A stretch of 6,807 nt of DNA, from assembly GCA_031263835.1 (NCBI GenBank), contig JAISEZ010000272.1, positions 1 to 6,807 on the forward strand. The letters are read 5' to 3'. A program made the translations under genes and the position numbers. The notes under the pieces are model-generated. The model saw only the letters and a program-made list of their open reading frames with translations, was not told the origin of the DNA and made no database searches. This stretch comes from Tannerella sp. GTDB taxonomy: Bacteria > Bacteroidota > Bacteroidia > Bacteroidales > Tannerellaceae. Below, one piece after another: positions 1 to 6,758 of the stretch (position 1 is its first letter; every line of letters starts with the position of its first letter).

Positions 1-767
1 TTGATGTCGGGCAGTTCGGGCAGGCGGTCGAACGTCATGGTCGAATCCTTGACCACGCACCGGTCATACAGCGCCACCAGCGGCACCGGCGCCGACTGGA
101 TGATGCCCAGAATGCCGGCTTCGCGCATTTCTCTGTAGAACAGCGCCGGTTCGTCGAGCAGCGTCAGCAGGGAGTCATTCCTGTTTTTCAGGCGGTTGTT
201 TTCGGCTGTTTCCCGGTTGCGCCTGCGGATTTCCCCGTTCCGGGCCATGACGGACGCGCGGACGGAATCGGCAGCGGCGTCGTGCGCAATCGCCCAGCCG
301 ATACTTTTGCCCGTAACCAGCACCCATGCCCCTTTCAAGGCTCCTTTCATGCGGTCAAATTCTTCGCGCGTTTTGGGTTCAAGCAGGACGTGGCCGCGTT
401 GCAGCCCTTTCGTTCCGGAGGAGTAGGAGGGCGTGACAAAATGCAGCGCCATCTCCCGCTCGCCGCCCAGCATCCGGCCCTGCCACGGGCCGCGGTTGAA
501 TCCCACCGGCACGGTTCCGCCTTCGTTCAGTTCCACTTCCAGTCCCCATTCGCCGAACCTGGAAGCAACCCAGTCCACGGCATTGTCATAAGCGTCCGAA
601 CCTATCGGACGACCGCCAAAGCGATTGGTAAGCACATCCAGGTGATTCATCACCCGATTATCCGTTTTCCCGAGTTCGATCAGCCGTTTGACTGTCGCCT
701 CCTGCGCCGAAACGGCCGCAAACGCGATCCACATTCCCGCGGCGCACAGTAATATTGTTTTCTTCAT
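1..767 (-). CDS. Secreted M28-family zinc metallopeptidase, N-terminal part (runs off left edge)
   Basis: The frame is open for 255 codons from the ATG at 767-765 and continues past the window edge. It begins with a lipid-free type I signal peptide: MKK, a hydrophobic core, then AVSA before Gln22, so the mature protein is probably periplasmic or secreted. After this come LTNRFGGRPIGSDAY (residues 46-60), GLEVELNEGG (75-84), VGFNRGPWQGRMLGG (88-102) and SYSSGTKG (114-121). These blocks are familiar from Bacteroidales M28/M20-like metallopeptidases (Peptidase_M28 fold with an inserted PA domain). From about residue 105 onward the sequence looks like the PA insert. The zinc ligands would lie in the missing C-terminal half, so activity cannot be judged. 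Residues 168-199 form a very polar, Arg/Asn-rich stretch that may be an extra helix. The gene lies downstream of tamB on the same strand, but has its own promoter-like sequence. Family call good; substrate unknown. Confidence 0.82.
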   Translation of the reverse strand, partial: MKKTILLCAAGMWIAFAAVSAQEATVKRLIELGKTDNRVMNHLDVLTNRFGGRPIGSDAYDNAVDWVASRFGEWGLEVELNEGGTVPVGFNRGPWQGRMLGGEREMALHFVTPSYSSGTKGLQRGHVLLEPKTREEFDRMKGALKGAWVLVTGKSIGWAIAHDAAADSVRASVMARNGEIRRRNRETAENNRLKNRNDSLLTLLDEPALFYREMREAGILGIIQSAPVPLVALYDRCVVKDSTMTFDRLPELPDI

Positions 768-793
768 CTATTCCTTATTTTATAGTTCGGGCA

Positions 794-825
794 CAAAAGT
801 ATTCAAAAAAAACGTACCGGCCACA
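794..825 (-). promoter_or_regulatory. Bacteroidetes-type promoter for the M28 peptidase gene
   Basis: On the minus strand, TACTTTTG (801-794) matches the Bacteroidetes -7 consensus TAnnTTTG at every fixed position. A TGTG (825-822), one mismatch from the -33 TTTG, lies exactly 20 bp upstream. The -7 box ends 27 bases before the ATG, a usual distance. The -33 box sits directly against the outer end of the heptamer element (826). The 20-bp spacer contains a T8 run (812-805 on this strand). Confidence 0.6.
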
Positions 826-1008
826 CGAATGAGTAATGATTAGTGGTTAACGGTTAATGGTTAACGGTTAGTGGTTAATGATTAGTGGTTAATGCGAATC
901 AGCAGCTCTGCGCAAGCCGTTATCAAACCGTCAACCTTTATACTGCCGATTCGCATTCATCACTAACCATTAACCATTAACCGTTAACCACTAATCATTG
1001 TTCATTCG
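805..1008 (-). terminator. Possible hairpin terminator downstream of tamB
   Basis: A tamB transcript would read through both arms of element 1, fold into a stem of about 60 bp, and then meet a U8 run at 812-805, thirteen bases beyond the stem. On the opposite strand the same stem is followed directly by T7 (1009-1015). The stem is AT-rich and the minus-strand U-run is not adjacent to it, so this is not a textbook intrinsic terminator. The position, immediately after the tamB stop and before a separate promoter, is what favours it. Confidence 0.3.
826..1008. repeat. Long inverted repeat built of degenerate heptamers (element 1)
   Basis: The left arm (826-900) and right arm (1008-948, reverse complement) match at 56 of 61 aligned positions, around a 47-bp unique loop (901-947). 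The outer ends are CGAATGA and its complement TCATTCG; the inner ends are GCGAATC and GATTCGC. The left arm holds eight 7-bp units in register at 840-895, starting with TTAGTGG at 840. The right arm holds six (953-994). The difference of 14 bp is exactly two units. The consensus is TTA, then A or G, T or C, G, G. The element fills nearly all the space between the tamB stop and the peptidase promoter, and its right arm extends into the last tamB codons. No target-site duplication is visible at the ends. Confidence 0.85.
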
Positions 1009-4000
1009 TTTTTTTGCGTCGGCGGAAGATTTCGGCGAACGTGGAGAAGTCCTTGTGAAGCATGACGCCTACGCCCTGGCGGTTCATGGCTTTGTGGTAG
1101 CGATAGAGGTCATTGGCGTGGTTGTAGGCTTTCAGGCGGATTTCACCGCTCGGGGTCAGTTTGTATTCAAGGTCGAACTCGCCGATGAAGGCATTGGTCT
1201 GAATGGAACGGTTCTTGTATCCGAAGTTCCCGTTGAAGAGCAGGCGGTTGTCGAGCAACTGGCTGGAGAGCAGCATTTCCACCTCCGGACTGGTCACGTC
1301 GTCCTGTCGCGAACGGATGTTGGTGCCGATTTGTACCTTGTCCGTCAAGCTGTTCAGGATGTTGGAGAGCTGGGCGGAGAGCGCCGACGAAGCGACGGCG
1401 CTGAACTCGTCGCTCCGGGAGTCGTTCATCGAATAGTCGGGCGTGTAGAATTTGTTAAGCGCCAGCAGATAGACGATTTGCCGCGCCATCATGTCCTCCG
1501 TGTCGATAAACGACTTCACCTGCCGCGCCAGTTCGCCGGAGGAACTGGGCAGTTCCATGTCGAACGAGATGGCGGGACTTTGCAGGCGTCCGTTCAGGTT
1601 CAGCACGCAGTTGACGGGAATGCTGGTGCGCAGGGTCTCCATGCTCAGCGACTGGTCGAGGTCTTCGATGTTGGCCGTCAGGAAATAGATGGCCTGCAGG
1701 TTCAGGTTGGCCGCCATCGGGTCGCCCCCGAAGTCGATGCGGCTGCCTTCGCGTATCTGGAAATCCTTGCGGATTAGCTGTTGCAGGCTGAAATTGTAGT
1801 TTCCGTTCCGGATGGTGTAGCTGCCGTGCATGGAGAGGACGTCCGGCCGGGAATCGTAGGCTATCTGGATGTCGCCGCTGCCGTTTCCCCTGATTTTGTC
1901 GCCGCTCGCGGGGTCCATCACCAGTCCGAGGTTTGCGTCGGGCGTCACCTCGAACAGGCAGTTGACGCGCACTTCGGCGCCGCCGCCGTCGTCTGCGGGA
2001 GACGGAGCGGCAGCCTGCCGGGGCGCCGTGCCCGCCGGCGGGTCGCGAAACCGGATGAAGTCGTATTCCCCGGCCGTGGACGTGTTCATGAAATTAAACT
2101 CCAGATTTGTCTTCGGGTTGCTCTGGAGGGTGGCGTCGATAGTCACCAGCTGTTCGTTGCCGCCAATCCGGGCGCTGCCGCTGCCGTAGAGCATGCCGTA
2201 TATCTGCGGATTGATTCTTTCCGGCGCGTCGTAGATTAGCAGGTTCTGCGCCCGGACGTCCGCGTGAAACGTGAAATCCTTCAGGTAATTGTGCTGCACG
2301 TCGAAACTGACGGTGCCCCCGTTTCCGTTCCTGTCCTGCACCGCGATTTCGTTTCCCCGGATGGAGGAGGGTGTGAGGTACACCGTGTCGGAAAACCGGT
2401 AGTCCGTGTTCAGGAAATCGACACCGATGCGCCCTTCGCTGACGAACGCGCTGCCTTCAAAGGAGAGCCGGCTGAAAGGGCCGAAGAGGCGAATGTCCCC
2501 GTATGCGCGTCCTCCTATCACCTTCGTAAAGCCGTCCACGTAAGGGTGCAGCATGGCCAGGTCGATGTCCCGCGCGGCAAAGCGGAGCGAAAGTCCCGCT
2601 TTGGGGCCGGTCGGGAAAATCAGTCCGTCCACGTCTGTCCACGTGCTGTCGTTCCGGTAGATGGTTCCCATCAGCTGAATCCCTTCCTGGTCGTTGTCCC
2701 ATTCGCCGAACAGCTTCAGATAGCCCTGCACCGCCTGATTGAAGGAGAACTGCTGCACCTCCAGGCTGGTGTTCATGACGGGCGTTCCGTAGAGGTGGTT
2801 CAGGGATACCGTGCCGGTGGCCCGTCCGCCGAACTGCAGGGCCGGGATATTCACGATGTCGAAGATATGGCTCAGTTCAATGTCGTTCAGGTTGACGAAA
2901 ATCGCTTCCTTCGGATTCCCGACCGAGGCCGTGCCGTTGATGCGCAGGTACTGTTCGCCTTTCGAGATGTAAAAGTTGTCAATCGTCGTATTGCCGTTCA
3001 TCACCGTGACCGAGGCCGGCTCCATGTTCCAGACCGAGTCGCGGACGACAATCCGGTTGGGTTCGAGCGTGATTTCGGTACGCAGGCCGGGCTGGCCGTT
3101 TCCGTCCCTTTCGGCGACAAGGAGGGCGGAGGTGGCAAACACCGCCCGGGCAATGTTTTCCTCTCCCTTCCGGCTTTCGAAGGAAATCTGTGTCCCGATG
3201 CGGTCGCCGGCGGCTTCGGAATCAAGCTGTACGGTGTTGCGGGCGCCCTTTTTGTGGAGAAACACCGTTTTCGCCTGCAGGCGGAGGTGTCCGTCGGGAT
3301 TGTCAAGCTCCAGCGAGCCGTCCTCAAACACCGAATTGCCGAGCCGGAAGCGGGGCAGCAGGGCATCGACCCGGAATGCCTGACGGAGGTTGTCGTACCG
3401 GGCGGAAACGCGCCCCTGCTCCACATTGGCAAACGGCAGCCTGAACATGGCGGCCAGCGATTCGGTATTTTCCAGCGTCATCGTCAGCGAGAAGACATTG
3501 TCGCCCGTCTGTTCATCCTCTTTCAGCGGCAGCGACGGCAGATACGTCCGCAGCGTCCGCAGCAGCGACGGCGTCAGCGAAGCAAATGAATACGCGCCGG
3601 TGATTTCTCCGTTCAGGAAGTCCGACCGGAGGGTCAGCCTGCGGCCGTCTTCTCCCCCGTCAACCGCTTCGATTTGCAGCGTGTCCAGCAGGAACGACTT
3701 CTCCGCCGTCTGAAAGGAGAAATCATCCACGGTAATCTGTCCGGTGAAATTGTCCGGACGGTTTCCGGTGAAACGGGCAGACAGGTTCAGGGACATTTGC
3801 GGGCGGTCATACCGGTCGGTGAGATGCAGTCTGTCCGGGCGGACGCCGGCCAGACGGGCGGACGCCTGCACGACGGAATGTTCGCCGTTGTCCCTGACAA
3901 AGCCTTCCGCATGAAGTTTCCCGTTGGCGTCGTTCACGTCGAGCTGACCGTGAAACTCCTGCCGGCCGAAATCGCCTGCCAGCAGGATGTTCTCATACCG

Positions 4001-5323
4001 GTAGCCTTTGCAGTCCAGCTGGTACACCTGTGCCTGAATGTTCCCCGCGAGCGAGCTGTCCGCCGGACTGCGGACGTCCAGTTCGGCCGAAAAGCGGGCC
4101 GTCCCCCAGGGATTTCCCTCGTCAAACAGCCGGCTGACGTTCAACTCGGAGGAAGCGATTCGGCCCTTCAGGTAGAAATCAACCTTTTCGTCCCGATTAT
4201 GCCCGAACAGCATATCCGTCTCGAGGGAACCGATGTCCGACTGCAGTTTGCCGTAAGCCACCAGATGGTCGACGAAACCGGATATTTCACCGGAGAAGTC
4301 GAGCTGTCCCAGCCGCAGGACAGGCGCGGGCAGGGGGGAAGGTTTTTCCCGCAGGCGGCCGGCGATTTCGGACAGCCTGACGGCCGTCAGCTGCAGGCGG
4401 TCAATGCGTCCGAACAGGTAGGTCATTTCCGGCTGCAGGAAGTTCTTCAGTTCCATTTCTCCCCGAACCGACAGGCCGCCGTTCTGTTTCAGCGCCAGCC
4501 TCCGGACATACAGGTCGCTCAGCCGTCCGGACACGTCAGCCGACAGTTCCACCGGTTCCGGGAAATGCCGCAGCGCAGGCGCGAAGGCGGCAAAGTCGCG
4601 CAGGCAGAGGCCGGACGTATTCAGCCGGAGTTCGACGGACACGCCGGCAGGCGTTGTTGCATCGAGGCTGTCGGCGTCCGGAAAGCGGATACGGGCATCC
4701 GCCGCCTGCAGCTGCGTTTCCGGCAGGCGGATGTCAAGCCCGTCGAGCGCGATGCCCTGCCGGTTTCCGCTCAGGCCGGTCGAGAGCTTTTCCAGCCGGA
4801 AGCCGGAATGTTCCTGAAAACTCAGTGTCCGGATACGGGCATTCAGGCTGTCGCCGTCCAGCCGGTCCAGCGCAATCTGTCCGCCCAGTTTCTCCACCAG
4901 CACGTGGTTCGGGTCGAATTTCCGCAGGGTGTCGGGCGGGTCGGCCACGTCGTAGCGCACGCTGCCGTTCCGGAACAGGATGGAATGTATCTGCAGGTTG
5001 ATATTCGCGTGTTGCACCGTGTCGCGGGAGGCAAGAGCGTCCAGCACAAACTGCAGGTTGAGCGGGGCGGCGGAGGTTTCACGGTGCAGGTTGAGCGAAA
5101 AGTTGAACAGGCGCACCGTCGTGAAGACCCATTTCTTCCGCAGCAGCGGCCATACCCTGAACCCGGCGGAGACGTGGCCGGCCTCAAACAGCCGTTCGCC
5201 GCGCCGGTCGTCCAGCGACACGTCGCTCAGCGCCAGACGGTTCAGCCAGACAAGCTCCACCTTCCCGATGTTCACGGGCACGTCCAGCTGCGCCGAAAGA
5301 AACGCAGCAGCTTCCTTCGCCAT
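995..5323 (-). CDS. tamB: TamB-family translocation/assembly module protein
   Basis: This encodes 1442 residues from the first in-frame ATG. TamB proteins are inner-membrane-anchored, beta-rich periplasmic bridges. With an Omp85-type outer-membrane partner they act in outer-membrane protein assembly and probably phospholipid transport. The N-terminal part is AsmA-like (AAFLSAQLDVPVNIGKVEL, residues 6-24), followed by hundreds of residues of alternating amphipathic strands. The C-terminal third matches the TamB/DUF490 domain: FVSEGRIGVDF, the LQAIYFLTANIEDL region, ARQIVYLLALNKFYTP near residue 1290, then the terminal QGVGVMLHKDFSTF and a basic tail. A Pro/Ala/Gly-rich linker (residues 1095-1116) interrupts the C-terminal region. 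The ATG at 5323 lies after the hydrophobic anchor, which is encoded in frame upstream, so the true start is probably farther out (see the adjoining feature). The stop codon (997-995) abuts a heptamer array. No omp85/tamA gene is visible in the window. Family call is firm; the start is not. Confidence 0.92.
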   Translation of the reverse strand: MAKEAAAFLSAQLDVPVNIGKVELVWLNRLALSDVSLDDRRGERLFEAGHVSAGFRVWPLLRKKWVFTTVRLFNFSLNLHRETSAAPLNLQFVLDALASRDTVQHANINLQIHSILFRNGSVRYDVADPPDTLRKFDPNHVLVEKLGGQIALDRLDGDSLNARIRTLSFQEHSGFRLEKLSTGLSGNRQGIALDGLDIRLPETQLQAADARIRFPDADSLDATTPAGVSVELRLNTSGLCLRDFAAFAPALRHFPEPVELSADVSGRLSDLYVRRLALKQNGGLSVRGEMELKNFLQPEMTYLFGRIDRLQLTAVRLSEIAGRLREKPSPLPAPVLRLGQLDFSGEISGFVDHLVAYGKLQSDIGSLETDMLFGHNRDEKVDFYLKGRIASSELNVSRLFDEGNPWGTARFSAELDVRSPADSSLAGNIQAQVYQLDCKGYRYENILLAGDFGRQEFHGQLDVNDANGKLHAEGFVRDNGEHSVVQASARLAGVRPDRLHLTDRYDRPQMSLNLSARFTGNRPDNFTGQITVDDFSFQTAEKSFLLDTLQIEAVDGGEDGRRLTLRSDFLNGEITGAYSFASLTPSLLRTLRTYLPSLPLKEDEQTGDNVFSLTMTLENTESLAAMFRLPFANVEQGRVSARYDNLRQAFRVDALLPRFRLGNSVFEDGSLELDNPDGHLRLQAKTVFLHKKGARNTVQLDSEAAGDRIGTQISFESRKGEENIARAVFATSALLVAERDGNGQPGLRTEITLEPNRIVVRDSVWNMEPASVTVMNGNTTIDNFYISKGEQYLRINGTASVGNPKEAIFVNLNDIELSHIFDIVNIPALQFGGRATGTVSLNHLYGTPVMNTSLEVQQFSFNQAVQGYLKLFGEWDNDQEGIQLMGTIYRNDSTWTDVDGLIFPTGPKAGLSLRFAARDIDLAMLHPYVDGFTKVIGGRAYGDIRLFGPFSRLSFEGSAFVSEGRIGVDFLNTDYRFSDTVYLTPSSIRGNEIAVQDRNGNGGTVSFDVQHNYLKDFTFHADVRAQNLLIYDAPERINPQIYGMLYGSGSARIGGNEQLVTIDATLQSNPKTNLEFNFMNTSTAGEYDFIRFRDPPAGTAPRQAAAPSPADDGGGAEVRVNCLFEVTPDANLGLVMDPASGDKIRGNGSGDIQIAYDSRPDVLSMHGSYTIRNGNYNFSLQQLIRKDFQIREGSRIDFGGDPMAANLNLQAIYFLTANIEDLDQSLSMETLRTSIPVNCVLNLNGRLQSPAISFDMELPSSSGELARQVKSFIDTEDMMARQIVYLLALNKFYTPDYSMNDSRSDEFSAVASSALSAQLSNILNSLTDKVQIGTNIRSRQDDVTSPEVEMLLSSQLLDNRLLFNGNFGYKNRSIQTNAFIGEFDLEYKLTPSGEIRLKAYNHANDLYRYHKAMNRQGVGVMLHKDFSTFAEIFRRRKKTNEQ

Positions 5324-5443
5324 CTTCCCCTGTATCTGCGGAACATGCAGCAGCGCAGCCGGCAGTGCATAAAACAGCCCCCACAGCGAGAGCAGCGCGA
5401 TTACTATGTACTTTAAAACTCTAATAGCTTCTTTCTTTAATTG
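5324..5443 (-). other. tamB: In-frame N-terminal extension of tamB encoding the membrane anchor, without a canonical start
   Basis: Reading upstream from the ATG at 5323, the frame stays open for 40 codons to a TAA at 5446-5444. It encodes KKEAIRVLKYIV, then a hydrophobic stretch ALLSLWGLFYALPAALL, then HVPQIQGK. This is the basic-then-hydrophobic signal anchor expected at the start of a TamB. No ATG, GTG or TTG occurs in it. Candidate non-canonical starts are TTA at 5440 (giving a 1481-residue protein beginning xKKEAIRVLKYI), ATT at 5425, ATC at 5401 and CTG at 5395. By family resemblance 5440 is where a Met would be expected. Either a rare start codon is used, or the start was lost by a point change or sequencing error. 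The anchor itself is clear; the start choice is unresolved. Confidence 0.7.
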
Positions 5444-5455
5444 TTAAATAGCGGG

Positions 5456-5615
5456 TCAGTAGTTAGTAGTTAGTAGCCAGTAGTTAGTAGGGGCGAAATG
5501 CTTTCGCCCGCAAGGATACGGCATCAGACGCTGCATCCGCCGGGGTCATTTGATTTCGTATATGAACGAATGTATCCATTCTACTAACTACTAACTACTA
5601 TCTACTAACTACTAA
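5456..5615. repeat. Inverted heptamer-array element with nested stems (element 2)
   Basis: Five 7-bp units run at 5456-5490 (TCAGTAG, then TTAGTAG twice, CCAGTAG, TTAGTAG). Five complementary units run at 5581-5615 (CTACTAA, with CTACTAT as the third). The arms pair at 31 of 35 positions across a 90-bp interior. Inside lie a perfect 8-bp hairpin (5491-5509), a GGATAC/GTATCC pair (5514-5519 with 5572-5577) and a TTCGT/ACGAA pair (5555-5559 with 5566-5570). In RNA of the tamB strand, three of the four arm mismatches become G-U pairs. The element ends 15 bases before the TTA at 5440. The unit differs from element 1 (TTAGTAG rather than TTARYGG), but the period, the TTAR core and the inverted layout are the same. 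Confidence 0.85.
5491..5509. repeat. Perfect short palindrome (REP-like hairpin) inside element 2
   Basis: GGGCGAAA, a 3-base loop TGC, and TTTCGCCC form an uninterrupted 8-bp stem. It begins immediately after the last heptamer of the left arm. Its GC-rich compact shape is like bacterial REP palindromes. It may be an independent repeat or a side stem of the larger folded element. Confidence 0.6.
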
Positions 5616-5678
5616 CTGCCTCCTTCTTTCATCCGGTCGGCCACCCGGTTTTCGCCGGACGGCCGCAAATTCACCCCG

Positions 5679-5686
5679 CAAAAATA
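5679..5686 (-). promoter_or_regulatory. Candidate -7 box of the tamB promoter
   Basis: On the minus strand, TATTTTTG matches TAnnTTTG at every fixed position. I see no good TTTG at the -33 spacing. If used, it gives tamB a leader of roughly 230 bases containing all of element 2. A weaker alternative, TATCCTTG (5518-5511, one mismatch), lies inside element 2. Confidence 0.4.
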
Positions 5687-5708
5687 CGATATATCGCCAT
5701 AGATTTCG

Positions 5709-5716
5709 TTATTTTG
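5709..5716 (+). promoter_or_regulatory. Candidate -7 box of the tsaD promoter
   Basis: TTATTTTG has one mismatch to TAnnTTTG and is followed by CA. It ends 16 bases before the tsaD ATG, implying a very short leader of about ten bases. No convincing -33 TTTG is present. The tamB-strand candidate lies 22 bp away, so the two promoters would be back to back. A 10-bp palindrome CGATATATCG (5687-5696) lies between them. Confidence 0.4.
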
Positions 5717-5732
5717 CACTCAATATTTTACG

Positions 5733-6758
5733 ATGAGCATCATTATTCTGGGAATCGAATCGTCCTGCGACGATACTTCATGCGCCGTGATACGCGACGG
5801 CGTGCTGCTGTCCAACGTAATCGCCGGGCAGGCGGTGCACGAAGCCTATGGCGGCGTGGTGCCGGAACTGGCATCGCGCGCCCATCAGCAAAACATCATC
5901 CCCGTAACGGCGGAAGCCCTCAGGCGGGCCGGCGTCCGGAAGGAGGAACTGAGCGCGATTGCCTTCACGCGCGGGCCGGGACTGCTCGGTTCCCTGCTGG
6001 TGGGCGTCTCCCTGGCCAAGGGACTGGCGCTCGCGCTGCGCTGTCCGGTCATTGAGGTAAACCACCTGCAGGCGCATGTGCTGGCGCACTTTATCCGGCA
6101 GACGCCGGCAAGCGAACGGCATCCGCAGTTCCCGTTTCTCTGCCTGCTGGTGTCGGGAGGCAATTCCCAAATCATTCGCGTAGAGGCATACAATCAAATG
6201 GAAATCATCGGGCAAACCATCGACGACGCTGCCGGCGAAGCGTTCGACAAGTGCGCCAAGGTGATGGGGCTGGGCTATCCGGGCGGGCCGGCCGTGAACC
6301 GCCTGGCCGGTGAAGGCAACCCGGCGGCCTTTACTTTCAGCAAACCGCATGTCCCCGGTTACGATTACAGTTTCAGCGGCCTGAAGACGTCGTTTCTCTA
6401 TACGCTGCGCGATGCCCTGAAAGGAAATCCGGACTTCATCGAACAGCACAGGGCGGATTTGTGTGCATCGCTGCAGGCGACGGTCGTCGAGATACTGATG
6501 GACAAGCTGCGCAGGGCGGCGGCGGATTTGAAGATACGGGAAGTGGCCGTGGCCGGGGGCGTATCGGCCAATTCGGGCCTGCGGGACGCCTTTCTTGAAC
6601 ACGCCGCACGCCTCGGATGGAACGTGTACCTTCCGCCCAACGCCTTTACGACGGACAACGCGGCAATGGTCGCCATGACCGGCTATTACAAATACCTGGA
6701 CGGCGACTTCTGCTCAATGGACGCCGTCCCGTTCTCAAGAGTAACCGTTAACCACTAA
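5733..6758 (+). CDS. tsaD: tRNA N6-adenosine threonylcarbamoyltransferase TsaD
   Basis: This is a complete protein of 341 residues, the usual bacterial TsaD length. TsaD transfers the threonylcarbamoyl group from the TsaC/Sua5 product to A37 of ANN-decoding tRNAs in the cytoplasm, working with TsaB and TsaE. The Kae1/TsaD signature runs throughout: GIESSCDDTS (7-16), FTRGPGLLGSLLVG (78-91), the metal-binding HLQAH with His111 and His115, LLVSGGNS (138-145), GEAFDKCAKVMGLGYPGGP (168-186), SFSGLKT (213-219), VAGGVSANSGLRD (273-285) and TTDNAAM (306-312), whose Asp308 completes the metal site. All key residues are intact. The ATG at 5733 fits because MSIIILGIESS is the normal family N-terminus. 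It is divergent from tamB. The C-terminus is odd: after SRV, the last residues TVNH and the stop codon are encoded by a heptamer array, probably replacing the original tail. No tsaB or tsaE is in view. Confidence 0.97.
   Translation: MSIIILGIESSCDDTSCAVIRDGVLLSNVIAGQAVHEAYGGVVPELASRAHQQNIIPVTAEALRRAGVRKEELSAIAFTRGPGLLGSLLVGVSLAKGLALALRCPVIEVNHLQAHVLAHFIRQTPASERHPQFPFLCLLVSGGNSQIIRVEAYNQMEIIGQTIDDAAGEAFDKCAKVMGLGYPGGPAVNRLAGEGNPAAFTFSKPHVPGYDYSFSGLKTSFLYTLRDALKGNPDFIEQHRADLCASLQATVVEILMDKLRRAAADLKIREVAVAGGVSANSGLRDAFLEHAARLGWNVYLPPNAFTTDNAAMVAMTGYYKYLDGDFCSMDAVPFSRVTVNH

Noticed and set aside
196..752. Plus-strand open frames opposite the peptidase gene
   Set aside because: The minus strand encodes a signal peptide and recognisable M28-type blocks with a matching promoter; the plus-strand frames have no such support.
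840..895. Telomere-like repeats or a replication origin
   Set aside because: TTAGTGG resembles telomeric units only superficially. No DnaA boxes, AT-rich unwinding region or replication gene is present.
826..1008. A CRISPR array or a transposon-derived MITE
   Set aside because: Units are 7 bp and contiguous without spacers, so not CRISPR. The inverted arms resemble a MITE, but no target duplication is visible and the arms are tandem repeats, unlike transposase binding ends.
998..5416. Long open frames on the plus strand opposite tamB (up to about 580 codons)
   Set aside because: They are antisense to a clearly recognisable TamB, rich in Arg, Gln, Val and Pro in the manner of complement reading of GC-rich genes, and match no family I know.
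5456..5615. An invertible promoter like those switching capsule loci in Bacteroides
   Set aside because: The inverted arms would allow inversion, but the interior has only a one-mismatch -7 box with no -33 partner, and no recombinase gene is in view. Reads in both orientations would reopen it.
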